Part shown: one piece after another, positions 1-7,035 of the stretch
How positions within the stretch are numbered: position 1 is the stretch's first letter
How the letters are laid out: every line of letters starts with the position of its first letter
From: Collinsella aerofaciens
GTDB taxonomy: Bacteria; Actinomycetota; Coriobacteriia; Coriobacteriales; Coriobacteriaceae
Assembly: GCA_008668235.1 (NCBI GenBank)
Contig: RQCP01000028.1
Span: 1 to 16,987, forward strand
Direction of reading: 5' to 3'
DNA length: 16,987 bases
Made by a program: the position numbers and the translations under genes
The notes under the pieces: generated by a model
What the model saw: the letters and a program-made list of their open reading frames with translations, nothing else
Database searches by the model: none
Told to the model about the DNA's origin: nothing

Positions 1-1
1 G

Positions 2-1039
2 ACCAACGGCATCACCTTCCGCCGCTGGATCCATGGGGCCAACCCCGCGCTCGCCAGCCTGCTCGACGATGTAATCGGCACCGACTGGCGCAGCACCGGC
101 GATCTGAGCAAACTCGCCAAGTTCGCCGACGACAAGGACGTGCTTGAGCGCCTGGCCGCCACCAAGGTCGAGGCCAAGGCCATCATGCGCCAGTTCATGG
201 CGCTCGAGCAGGGCGTGACCATTCCCTCCAACGCCATCATCGACGTCCAGGTCAAGCGTATCCACGAGTACAAGCGCCAGCAGATGCTCGCGCTCTACAT
301 CATCTGGAAGTACCTCGACATCAAGAACGGTAACAGACCTAAGCACCCCGTCACCATCATCTTTGGCGGCAAGGCAGCGCCTGCCTATACCATCGCTCAG
401 GACATCATCCACCTAATCCTGACGCTTTCCCAGTGGATCGCCAACGACCCCGACGTGGCTCCCTACCTGCAGGTCGTTATGATCGAGAACTACAACGTCA
501 CCTCCGCCGAGCGCGTGATTCCCGCTGCCGACATCTCCGAGCAGATCAGCCTGGCCTCCAAAGAGGCGAGCGGCACTTCCAACATGAAGTTCATGCTCAA
601 CGGCGCTTTGACCCTGTGCACGCTCGACGGTGCCAACGTGGAGATTGCCGAGCTCGTGGGCGACGAGAACATCTATACCTTTGGCGCCTCGTCCAAACAG
701 GTCGAGCAGCTCTACGCCGAAGGCACCTACAACGCCGGTGCGCTCTACCGCAAGCCCGGCATTAAACTGCTGGTGGACTTCATCACCAACCCGGCCTTTA
801 TGGCAACCGGCAACGCCGAGCGCCTGCAGCGCCTGCACGACGACATTAAGGGCAAAGACTGGTTTATGGCCCTGCTCGACATTGAGGAGTACATCCAGAC
901 CAAGGAGCGCGTGCTAGCCGACTATGAGGACCAGGACGCTTGGATGCGCAAGGCGCTGATCAACATCGCCAACGCCGGCACCTTCTCGTCCGACCGCACA
1001 ATCTCCCAGTACAATGACGAGATTTGGCACCTGAGCTAA
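2..1039 (+). CDS. glgP: glycogen/alpha-glucan phosphorylase, C-terminal part (5' end outside window)
   Basis: Glycogen phosphorylase releases glucose 1-phosphate from the non-reducing ends of glycogen or maltodextrin, using pyridoxal phosphate (PLP). The frame is open from base 2 with no upstream stop, so the gene begins before the window; 345 residues are visible out of about 800 usual for the family. The visible part opens with the conserved TNGIT..RRW..NP block. It contains VQVKRIHEYKRQ, the MIENYNVTSAE block and the PLP site EASGTSNMKFMLNGA, whose Lys codon is 587-589, followed by TLDGANVEI. The C-terminus ends in the usual SSDRTISQYNDEIW motif, so this end looks intact. A hairpin terminator follows closely. 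The transport genes downstream, read from the other strand, fit alpha-glucan metabolism. Family assignment is near certain; the exact substrate (glycogen or maltodextrin) cannot be read from this part. Confidence 0.96.
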   Translation, partial: TNGITFRRWIHGANPALASLLDDVIGTDWRSTGDLSKLAKFADDKDVLERLAATKVEAKAIMRQFMALEQGVTIPSNAIIDVQVKRIHEYKRQQMLALYIIWKYLDIKNGNRPKHPVTIIFGGKAAPAYTIAQDIIHLILTLSQWIANDPDVAPYLQVVMIENYNVTSAERVIPAADISEQISLASKEASGTSNMKFMLNGALTLCTLDGANVEIAELVGDENIYTFGASSKQVEQLYAEGTYNAGALYRKPGIKLLVDFITNPAFMATGNAERLQRLHDDIKGKDWFMALLDIEEYIQTKERVLADYEDQDAWMRKALINIANAGTFSSDRTISQYNDEIWHLS

Positions 1040-1066
1040 TTTCGTTTCCTTTACCCATCCTCTTGA

Positions 1067-1099
1067 AAGCGGAGTCGTGGCAACGCGGCTCCGCTTTTT
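1067..1099 (+). terminator. intrinsic terminator of the phosphorylase gene
   Basis: Arms AGCGGAG (1068-1074) and CTCCGCT (1089-1095) form a perfect 7-bp stem, followed by a run of five T on the + strand. It starts 28 bases after the phosphorylase stop codon, as expected for its terminator. Confidence 0.85.
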
Positions 1100-1139
1100 G
1101 TGCCCGCACGCTACCCTGTGACCCGACTCGACCAAACAA

Positions 1140-1194
1140 TCTCGATCTGTAACAGCTACTCGGTAAAAACGGCCCCAGCTGTTACAGATTGAGA
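1140..1194. repeat. inverted-repeat element, copy 1
   Basis: Eighteen-base arms (1140-1157 and 1177-1194), TCTCGATCTGTAACAGCT against AGCTGTTACAGATTGAGA, pair at 17 of 18 positions, with one G-T wobble. The loop is 19 nt. There is no T-run, so it is not a terminator. A second element of the same length and layout begins 81 bp further on. The function is unknown. Confidence 0.75.
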
Positions 1195-1220
1195 CATACC
1201 GGCCCCTCCCCTTGGGTTTA

Positions 1221-1275
1221 TCTCAATCTGTAACATCTAACGTCCGAAATCGGCCCTACCCGTTACAGATCGAGA
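1221..1275. repeat. inverted-repeat element, copy 2
   Basis: Fourteen-base arms TCTCAATCTGTAAC (1221-1234) and GTTACAGATCGAGA (1262-1275) repeat the arms of copy 1 in the same orientation and over the same 55-nt length. By hand count 41 of 55 positions match copy 1. The arms are nearly constant and the 26-nt centre diverges. The single variable arm position differs in both copies (G/T in copy 1, A/C in copy 2). Confidence 0.75.
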
Positions 1276-1302
1276 CAAACGACCGGCCAGACAACCCCAA
1301 CA

Positions 1303-1347
1303 CAAAGAAAGGCTCCCCTCTCGCCCGGTGGACGGGAGGGGAGCCTT
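1303..1347 (-). terminator. intrinsic terminator of the ABC transporter operon
   Basis: AAGGCTCCCCT (1309-1319) pairs with AGGGGAGCCTT (1337-1347), and further GC pairs lie inside. Read on the minus strand the stem is followed by TTTCTTTG. It lies about 70 bases past the stop codon of the ATPase gene, so it closes that minus-strand operon. There is no T-run on the + strand. Confidence 0.85.
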
Positions 1348-1415
1348 ATATGTGACCGCGGCAAAAGGATGGCAATACCGCAGCCGCCCAAAGGGAGGGC
1401 CTGGATGCACCGGGC

Positions 1416-2615
1416 CTAGATAAGGTTCTTGCCAGAGACCTTATCGAAGAGGTGGGTCGCGTTCTTCTCGAACTTGAACCAGATGGTGTCGCCAGCCTTG
1501 AGCGCACCCTTGGCCTCGAGGTCGACGACGGGGATAATCAGGACAAACTGGCCGTCGGGAGCGGTCACGTGGACATGCTCGGTCGAGCCCATGAGCTCGG
1601 TCACCTCGACGGTACCCTGGAGCGCGCCCTCCTCGCCCTTGTCGGCAAGCAGGATCTGCTCGGGACGCACGCCGGCCGTAATCTCCTTCACGTCGCCGCC
1701 GTCCCAGTTGAGGGCAAGCTGAGCGCAAGTCTCGGGGGCGAGCGCCACGTTCATATCCTCGGTCTTGACGGTAAAGCCGTTGCCCGAGCGCACCAGCTGG
1801 GCATCGAAGAAGTTCATCTGCGGCACGCCGATGAAGCCGGCGACGAAGATGTTCGCGGGATGGTTGAAGACCTCCTGCGGCGTGGCGATCTGCTGGACAA
1901 CGCCGTCCTTCATGACCACGATACGGTCGCCAAGGGTCATGGCCTCGGTCTGGTCGTGAGTAACATAAATGAACGTGCCCTTGATCTCGTGGCGCAGCTT
2001 AATGAGCTCGGCACGCATCTGGTTACGAAGCTTGGCGTCCAGGTTGGACAGCGGCTCGTCCATCAGGAAGACCTTGGGGTCACGCACGATGGCGCGGCCG
2101 ATAGCGACACGCTGGCGCTGGCCGCCGGAGAGCGCCTTGGGCTTACGGTCGAGGTACTCGGTAATGCCCAGAATCTCGGCAGCAGAGCGAACCTTGCGGT
2201 CGATCTCGTCCTTGGGGACCTTCTTGAGCTCGAGCGTAAACGCCATGTTCTCGTACACCGTCATATTGGGGTACAGAGCATAGCTCTGGAACACCATGGC
2301 GATGTCGCGGTCCTTGGGCGCCACGTCGTTGACGCGCTTGCCGTCGATGAGCACATCGCCCGAGGTAATGTCCTCCAGGCCGGCGACCATGCGCATCGTC
2401 GTGGACTTACCGCAGCCAGAGGGGCCAACGAGGACGACGAACTCCTGGTCGTGAACGGTGAGGTTGAAGTCCTCTACAGCGAGCACACCGTCCTCGGTAA
2501 CCTTGAGGTTGTGCTTCTTCTCCTCGGTCTTCTTCTTTTTGCCAAAGAAGCCCTTCTTTTTGGACTCGGTGTTGGGATACACCTTCTGAACATGCTTGAG
2601 AACGATCTCGGCCAT
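1416..2615 (-). CDS. ABC transporter ATP-binding protein, MsmK/UgpC (CUT1) family
   Basis: This is the ATPase that powers carbohydrate ABC importers from the cytoplasmic side; MsmK-type ATPases often serve several sugar importers. From the chosen start the protein has 399 residues. Motifs seen: Walker A GPSGCGKST (64-72), Q-loop Gln110, signature LSGGQ (162-166), Walker B VFLMDE (182-187), H-loop His220, and a C-terminal OB/TOBE regulatory region from about 240. The ATG at 2615 is preferred because AAAGG precedes it by 7 bases and MAEIVLKHV is the family's usual start; the frame stays open upstream to 2699. A lysine-rich insertion (about residues 16-40) sits between the first two strands. The gene lies 67 bp after the second permease gene, with a hairpin between, and a terminator follows it. 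Family call is firm; the sugar is not determined. Confidence 0.95.
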   Translation of the reverse strand: MAEIVLKHVQKVYPNTESKKKGFFGKKKKTEEKKHNLKVTEDGVLAVEDFNLTVHDQEFVVLVGPSGCGKSTTMRMVAGLEDITSGDVLIDGKRVNDVAPKDRDIAMVFQSYALYPNMTVYENMAFTLELKKVPKDEIDRKVRSAAEILGITEYLDRKPKALSGGQRQRVAIGRAIVRDPKVFLMDEPLSNLDAKLRNQMRAELIKLRHEIKGTFIYVTHDQTEAMTLGDRIVVMKDGVVQQIATPQEVFNHPANIFVAGFIGVPQMNFFDAQLVRSGNGFTVKTEDMNVALAPETCAQLALNWDGGDVKEITAGVRPEQILLADKGEEGALQGTVEVTELMGSTEHVHVTAPDGQFVLIIPVVDLEAKGALKAGDTIWFKFEKNATHLFDKVSGKNLI

Positions 2616-2632
2616 GTCTTTACCTTTCGATA

Positions 2633-2658
2633 TGCGGCGCCATGTTGAGGGCGCCGCA
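2633..2658 (-). other. intercistronic hairpin between permease and ATPase genes
   Basis: TGCGGCGCC (2633-2641) and GGCGCCGCA (2650-2658) form a perfect 9-bp stem with an 8-nt loop. No T-run follows on the minus strand, so full termination is unlikely. It may protect or process the message and set different levels for the ATPase and the membrane proteins. Confidence 0.6.
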
Positions 2659-2682
2659 GAAACTTGCAAAACAGTTACGGCA

Positions 2683-3522
2683 TCAGCCCTTGACGGCACC
2701 TGCCACCACGCCGTCGATGATGTACTTCTGACAGAGGATGTACATGATAACGATAGGGATAACGACCATCATGATGCAGGCCATCATGGGGCCGAGCTCG
2801 ACGTGGCCGTAGCCGCCGCGGAAGTACTGGATCAAGATAGGAATGGTCTTGTACTTGGTGGAGTCGAGCGTAAGGTAGGGCAGCAGATAGTCGTTCCAGA
2901 CCCACATGGTCTCGAGGATGCCGACCGAAAGATAGGTGGGCTTCATGATGGGAAGGACGATCTTAAAGAACACCTGGACCGGGTTGCAGCCGTCGATCAT
3001 GGCCGCCTCTTCGATCTCGAGCGGAATGTTCTTTACAAAGCCGGCGAACATAAAGACCGCCAGGCCCGCGCCAAAGCCGAGGTAGATAAAGCAGATGTTG
3101 AACGGCGTGTTGAAGCCGATGCGGTCCGCCAAATTGGACAGCGTGAACATGAGCATCTGGAAGGGCACGACCATCGAGAAGACGAACAGGTAATAGAAGA
3201 AGTTCGAGATCTTGCTGTTGACGCGCACTACGTACCAAGCACACATGGAGCAGCACACCAGAATCAGCACGACCGACGTGACCGTGATGATGAGCGAGTA
3301 CATAAATGCCGAGGCAAAGCCCTGCTCGTTAAGGGCATGCATGTAGTTTGCGAGGCCGTTGAACGTCTCGGGCGTGAGCAGATCGAATGCCGTGGTGGTG
3401 CTGATTGCAGTTGCCTTTTTAAAGGAATTGAGCGCAATCATGAACACGGGGTAGATCCACGCGAGCGACAGAATCGTAAAGAAAATCGAGAGCGCGCGGT
3501 TGATAACCTTATCGCGTTTCAT
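2683..3522 (-). CDS. carbohydrate ABC transporter permease, MalG-like (CUT1)
   Basis: One of the two membrane subunits of the sugar importer. It has 279 residues, the usual length for the MalG group. A first membrane segment lies at about residues 10-32, and about five more follow in MetI-like arrangement. The EAA loop that docks with the ATPase is clear: EEAAMIDGCNP (171-181) followed by KIVLPIMKP (187-195). The start is fixed by a strong ribosome site, AAGGAGG, 10 bases upstream inside the end of the preceding gene. The ATG overlaps the stop of that gene in a TAATG junction, so the two permeases are probably translationally coupled and made in equal amounts. The C-terminus VAGAVKG is typical of the family. 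Confidence 0.95.
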   Translation of the reverse strand: MKRDKVINRALSIFFTILSLAWIYPVFMIALNSFKKATAISTTTAFDLLTPETFNGLANYMHALNEQGFASAFMYSLIITVTSVVLILVCCSMCAWYVVRVNSKISNFFYYLFVFSMVVPFQMLMFTLSNLADRIGFNTPFNICFIYLGFGAGLAVFMFAGFVKNIPLEIEEAAMIDGCNPVQVFFKIVLPIMKPTYLSVGILETMWVWNDYLLPYLTLDSTKYKTIPILIQYFRGGYGHVELGPMMACIMMVVIPIVIMYILCQKYIIDGVVAGAVKG

Positions 3523-4376
3523 TACTGCTGCACCTCCTTGGACCTCGTGGCCTTAAGCTGAATCATGGAGATGGCTACGACCAGGATGCAGAAGATAACC
3601 GCCTTGGCCTGACCGATGCCCTGCCATGCGATACCGGCACGCGAATAGAACGTGTTGTAGATGTTCAGGGCGAGCATCTCGGTGGAGTGCGCGGGGGCGC
3701 CGCCGGTAAGGGCGAGGTTCTGGTCGAACAGCTTAAAGCCGTTGGTGATGGACAAGAACAGGCAGATAGTGATGGTCGGCATCAGGTTAGGGATCTTAAC
3801 CTTCCAAAACGTCTGCCATGCCGTGGCACCGTCGACCTTGGCGGCCTCGATGTAGTCGGACGGAATGGACTGCAGACCAGCGATGTAGATGATCATCATG
3901 TAGCCGACCTGCTGCCACAGGGTCAGGATGATAAGGCCCCAGAAGCCAGCAGCAGAGTTAAGGGCAATGAGCTGGGCGCCCACGTTGGAGAGTAGGCAGT
4001 TGATCAGAATCTGCCAGATGTAGCCCAGCACGATGCCGCCGATCAGATTAGGCATAAAGAAGATCGTACGGAAGATATTGGTGCCCTTGAGCGCTTTGCG
4101 GGTGAGCGCCTGCGCAATGGCGAGGGCGATCACGTTGATGAGCACCGTCGACAGGAAGGCAAACGCCACGGTAAAGAAGAACGACGTGGCAAACTGCGGA
4201 TCGGACAGTGCGCGCACGTAGTTCTCGATACCGACAAAGTGCGTATTGTTGATGGTAATAAACTGGCAGAACGAGAGATAGAAGCCCTGGATAAAGGGGA
4301 TCACGAACCCGATCATAAACGCCAGGCACGTGGGCAGCATAAAGAGCGGCCACCAGCGCTTGAGTGCTTTGCCCAT
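3522..4376 (-). CDS. carbohydrate ABC transporter permease, MalF-like (CUT1)
   Basis: Partner membrane subunit of the importer, 284 residues, matching the short MalF/UgpA type without the large periplasmic insert of enterobacterial MalF. The N-terminus has the usual short basic stretch and first membrane helix (about 8-30). The EAA loop is seen at YIEAAKVDGATAWQ (175-188), followed by KIPNLMP (194-200). The ATG at 4376 has AAAGGA 8 bases upstream. It follows the binding-protein gene by 87 bp, with a GC-rich hairpin in the gap, and overlaps the next permease gene by one base. Confidence 0.95.
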   Translation of the reverse strand: MGKALKRWWPLFMLPTCLAFMIGFVIPFIQGFYLSFCQFITINNTHFVGIENYVRALSDPQFATSFFFTVAFAFLSTVLINVIALAIAQALTRKALKGTNIFRTIFFMPNLIGGIVLGYIWQILINCLLSNVGAQLIALNSAAGFWGLIILTLWQQVGYMMIIYIAGLQSIPSDYIEAAKVDGATAWQTFWKVKIPNLMPTITICLFLSITNGFKLFDQNLALTGGAPAHSTEMLALNIYNTFYSRAGIAWQGIGQAKAVIFCILVVAISMIQLKATRSKEVQQ

Positions 4377-4396
4377 AAAAGGGTCCTTTCAATATG

Positions 4397-4432
4397 CAGG
4401 GGGCGGGCAAACCAACGTCTGCCCGCCCCCTG
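4397..4432 (-). other. GC-rich hairpin between binding-protein and permease genes
   Basis: CAGGGGGCGGGCA (4397-4409) and TGCCCGCCCCCTG (4420-4432) make a perfect 13-bp stem with a 10-nt loop. On the minus strand it follows the binding-protein stop codon and is not followed by a T-run. Such structures after binding-protein genes commonly stabilise the upstream message or reduce read-through, so that more binding protein than permease is made. That role is inferred here. Confidence 0.7.
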
Positions 4433-4463
4433 TCGCTAATCAGATAGCTTTGGCAGCAACTGC

Positions 4464-5780
4464 TTACTCGGAAGCGGCCTTCTCGGTCTTCCAGCCATCG
4501 ACGAAGGCGTTCTTGACGCCGTCCCACTTGCTGTTGTCGGCAGCATAGGCGATCAGAGCCTGCTTGAGGTTCTTCTTCCACTCCTCAGAGGGGATGTAGA
4601 CGAAGTCCCAAGCGACGGTCTTCTTGCCGTCCTTGGCCATGGCGACGGCCTGCTGCGAGAAGACATTGGTGGTTTCCTTGGCGCTCTTGAACGGGGCAGT
4701 CAGACCCATCTTGTCAGCGATGATGCTGGTGGCGGTGTCAGAAGTGACGCACCAATACATGAAGTCCTCGGTGGCCTTCTGGGCATCCTCGGAAGCCTGG
4801 GAGCTGACGCACCAGTAGTTCTCGCCGCCGGAGCACAGGCCCTGGTTCTCCTCGCCGTCGACACCGATGTAGATGGGCATCATGCCAATCTGATCGTCGG
4901 TCATGCCGGCCTTGGTGAGGTCAGCGTAGGCCCAGGAGCCGTTCTGATAGAAGACGGCCTTGCCGGTTGCGAACTCGTTGGTGGCGTCGTCGCCGGTCTT
5001 GGAGGCAAGCTGCGAAGGATCGCAGGTGGAGTCGGTGATGTACAGGTCGAAAATCTGCTTGAAGTTGTCGAGATACTCGCCCTTGATCTCGTCGTCCTCC
5101 TGGTTGTGCTCCTTCTCGAACTCGTAGTAGCGCGGGAGGTTGGCGAGGTGGGTGGTGTAGCGCCAGCTGGAGGAGTCATCCATGCCAGCAGAAGTGAAGG
5201 CACCCTCAATGCCAAGCTCGTCCTTGCGGGCCTGGATGTCGTCGGCACAAGCCTTCAGCTTGTCGAAGGAGTTGATGTCCTCGGCCTTGTAGCCAGCCTT
5301 CTCGAGCAGCTGCTTGTTGTAGATGATGCCGTAGCTCTCCTGGACCCAGTCGATACCCAGATCCTTGCCATCGGACTGCAGAGCCAGGGAGTCGTCAATG
5401 AGCTCACCGCGGAGCTTGGTATCGGACAGGTCGGCGCAGTAATCCTTCCAGTTCTTAAGACCGGTGGGGCCGTTGACCTGGAACAGGGTCGGAGCGGAGC
5501 TCTTGGACATCTCGGACTTAAGCTTCTCCTCGTAGGTGTTGGAAGCGGCGGTCACGATCTTGACCTCGACGCCCTTCTCCTTCTTATAGGCCTTGGCGAT
5601 CTCCTTCCACTCCTTGTCGACCTCGGGCTTGAATTGGAGGAAGTAGACCTCGGCAGCGTCACCAGAAGCAGAGGAGCCGGAGCCGGCAGAACCACCGCAA
5701 CCCACGAGGCCCAGACCAAGAACTGCAGCCGCGGAACCAGCAAAGCCCAGGAACTGCCTTCTGCTCATTTCGTTCTTCAT
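4464..5780 (-). CDS. extracellular sugar-binding lipoprotein of the ABC importer (CUT1, type 1 family)
   Basis: Captures the sugar outside the cell and hands it to the two permeases. The protein has 438 residues from the ATG at 5780. The N-terminus carries a twin-arginine motif, SRRQFLG (6-12), a hydrophobic core and a lipobox LVGC with Cys28 as the lipidation site, followed by a Gly/Ser-rich linker. This indicates Tat export and membrane anchoring. The mature part shows solute-binding family 1 features: FKPEVDKEWKEIAKAYKKE near the N-terminus, YEEKLKSEM, and an ATGKAVFYQNGSWA block typical of oligosaccharide binders. The ATG at 5780 was chosen over a GTG at 5798 because AAAGGGTGG lies at the right distance before the ATG and overlaps the GTG. 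It is first in the operon. The substrate is probably an alpha-glucoside or malto-oligosaccharide, judged only from context. Confidence 0.93.
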   Translation of the reverse strand: MKNEMSRRQFLGFAGSAAAVLGLGLVGCGGSAGSGSSASGDAAEVYFLQFKPEVDKEWKEIAKAYKKEKGVEVKIVTAASNTYEEKLKSEMSKSSAPTLFQVNGPTGLKNWKDYCADLSDTKLRGELIDDSLALQSDGKDLGIDWVQESYGIIYNKQLLEKAGYKAEDINSFDKLKACADDIQARKDELGIEGAFTSAGMDDSSSWRYTTHLANLPRYYEFEKEHNQEDDEIKGEYLDNFKQIFDLYITDSTCDPSQLASKTGDDATNEFATGKAVFYQNGSWAYADLTKAGMTDDQIGMMPIYIGVDGEENQGLCSGGENYWCVSSQASEDAQKATEDFMYWCVTSDTATSIIADKMGLTAPFKSAKETTNVFSQQAVAMAKDGKKTVAWDFVYIPSEEWKKNLKQALIAYAADNSKWDGVKNAFVDGWKTEKAASE

Positions 5781-5888
5781 TACAATCCACCCTTTCACAC
5801 CGTGGCGGCACCCTTTGCCGCCGCCTTCGGAGATTGGCTCGGGGACTTTGCCCCTTTTGCTGATTTGAACGATACGCTATTTGGCTAG

Positions 5889-5900
5889 TTGTTTGAACAA
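5889..5900. promoter_or_regulatory. candidate operator 1 of the sugar ABC operon
   Basis: TTGTTTGAACAA is a palindrome with 5-bp arms, about 110 bp upstream of the binding-protein start. On the minus strand it directly follows TAATAC (5901-5906), a possible -10 box, although no good -35 matches it. The motif recurs at 5964 and, in shortened form, on both sides of the regulator/PTS promoter region. Confidence 0.45.
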
Positions 5901-5963
5901 GTATTACTAGAGCGGTAGAAAAACTTCGGTGAACGGTAATTTCAACTTGATACTTGACAAGTT

Positions 5964-5975
5964 TTGTATAAACAA
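5964..5975. promoter_or_regulatory. candidate operator 2 of the sugar ABC operon
   Basis: TTGTATAAACAA has outer arms TTGT/ACAA. It differs at one base from TTGTATATACAA, recalled from memory as the tre operator bound by Bacillus TreR. On the minus strand its first six bases TTGTTT could serve as a -35 box, with TATCAA (5947-5952) as a weak -10 at 17 bp. A further short palindrome, ACTTGACAAGT, lies at 5952-5962. Confidence 0.5.
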
Positions 5976-5993
5976 TTATTTGTTATCGAATGC

Positions 5994-6048
5994 AGAGAAA
6001 ACGCCCCGTCAAGCCGATGTACCGTCGGTTTGACCGGGCGTTTTCTCT
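5994..6048 (-). terminator. intrinsic terminator of the GntR-family regulator gene
   Basis: AGAGAAAACGCCC (5994-6006) pairs perfectly with GGGCGTTTTCTCT (6036-6048). Inner pairs GTCAA/TTGAC and CCGA/TCGG extend the stem around a short loop. On the minus strand the 3' arm supplies TTTTCTCT. It lies 38 bp past the regulator stop codon and separates that gene from the ABC operon promoter. Confidence 0.85.
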
Positions 6049-6086
6049 TTGAGGCCATGAGTCTCGTCAGGCTGCGAGCTAGCCGG

Positions 6087-6806
6087 CTATCGCTTGGAAT
6101 TGACGCGGTAATGGAAGATCTCGGGGTGTGTGCGAGTGTGCGTCACCTCAAACAAGATGCCATCCGAGGTGTACGACTGACTCTCCATGACGGCAACGCA
6201 GTTGTATTTGCCGAGGTCAAGATAGCTGCAGTCCTCATCGTTGGCGAGCTCGACACTCACCGTACGACGGCTCGCCATCACTTTGACACCGCGCTTGTGC
6301 TCCAGATAGCCGTAAATAGAATCTGCCGCGATCTCGGGAGTCAGGCCCTTGGCGATCGACGCCAAAAAATAGCCATGGTCCACTTGGCGCGCGTTGCCGT
6401 TGAGGCTTCGGACACGCACTACGCGAATCAACTCCTCGCCCACCTTAAAGCCCAGGTGACGAGAGAGTTGCTCGGTGCAAACCAGATGTTCGAAAGACTT
6501 AACGTCCGTCGATGCAACGGCATTGTTGCGCTTTGCAAACTCGCCAAACGACTCAACCTCTTCGAGTGCGCCCAACATGTCGGTTTCGCCCTTAAGCCAA
6601 ATAACGCGCACGCCCTTGCCGTGTATGGGCTGCACAAACATCCCGTCGGCCAGCATGCTCAAAGCGCGGCGGACGGTATTGCGCGTGCAGCCAAATTCCG
6701 CGGTCAGCTCGGCTTCGGTTGGCAGCATCTCCTGAAACGCATAGGTCCCATTAATGATGCGCGAGCGTATTTCTCGGTAGATTCCTTCGTATATCGCTTT
6801 TGGCAT
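6087..6806 (-). CDS. GntR-family transcriptional regulator with UTRA domain, TreR-like
   Basis: A DNA-binding regulator that senses a small molecule, probably a sugar phosphate. It has 239 residues. The N-terminal winged helix (about 3-70) shows YEGIYREIRSRIINGTY, LPTEAELTAEFGCTRNTVRRAL and the wing IHGKGVRV. The UTRA effector domain (about 90-235) includes GLTPEIAADSIYGYLE and ends like Bacillus TreR, the trehalose-operon repressor, which it resembles along most of its length from memory. The ATG at 6806 has GAGGTG just upstream. It lies between the ABC operon, on the same strand after its own terminator, and the divergent PTS gene. TTGTnTnnAC palindromes stand before both units, so it probably represses both until an alpha-glucoside phosphate appears. 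The effector is inferred. Confidence 0.92.
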   Translation of the reverse strand: MPKAIYEGIYREIRSRIINGTYAFQEMLPTEAELTAEFGCTRNTVRRALSMLADGMFVQPIHGKGVRVIWLKGETDMLGALEEVESFGEFAKRNNAVASTDVKSFEHLVCTEQLSRHLGFKVGEELIRVVRVRSLNGNARQVDHGYFLASIAKGLTPEIAADSIYGYLEHKRGVKVMASRRTVSVELANDEDCSYLDLGKYNCVAVMESQSYTSDGILFEVTHTRTHPEIFHYRVNSKR

Positions 6807-6860
6807 TGTTTCACCTCTACATTATTCATTTCCGGCTAGGCACGATAGCATTTCTTAAAG

Positions 6861-6870
6861 TTGTTTAAAC
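6861..6870. promoter_or_regulatory. candidate operator near the regulator's own promoter
   Basis: TTGTTTAAAC contains the perfect 8-bp palindrome GTTTAAAC. It lies 55 bp upstream of the regulator start codon and repeats the left part of the operators at 5889 and 5964. An identical 10-mer lies at 6983-6992. It may mediate autoregulation. Confidence 0.4.
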
Positions 6871-6969
6871 CGAATATCGGTGAAGCGACAGGATTTAGCC
6901 GTTGACGGTTTCTGTCATGCCCAAATCGGTTTCGCTCAAAACTGCCGGTACGACACTCGTCTGGTCCTC

Positions 6970-6992
6970 TACAATGAATCCATTGTTTAAAC
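6970..6992 (+). promoter_or_regulatory. candidate -10 box and overlapping operator of the PTS gene
   Basis: TACAAT (6970-6975) matches the -10 consensus at five of six positions. I see no good -35 at 16-18 bp, so the promoter may be weak or need an activator. The second copy of TTGTTTAAAC (6983-6992) falls where transcription would start, which suits a repressor site. Confidence 0.4.
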
Positions 6993-7035
6993 GTTTCCCC
7001 ACGCGCAACGCGCCTCGATATTCGGAAGGCAGAAC

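Noticed and set aside
1140..1275. Possible CRISPR array
   Set aside because: Only two units exist, each is an inverted repeat with a variable centre, and there are no cas genes.
1452..3561. Two long + strand frames opposite the ATPase and permease genes
   Set aside because: They are antisense shadows of genes with clear motifs and ribosome sites; no family resemblance was seen.
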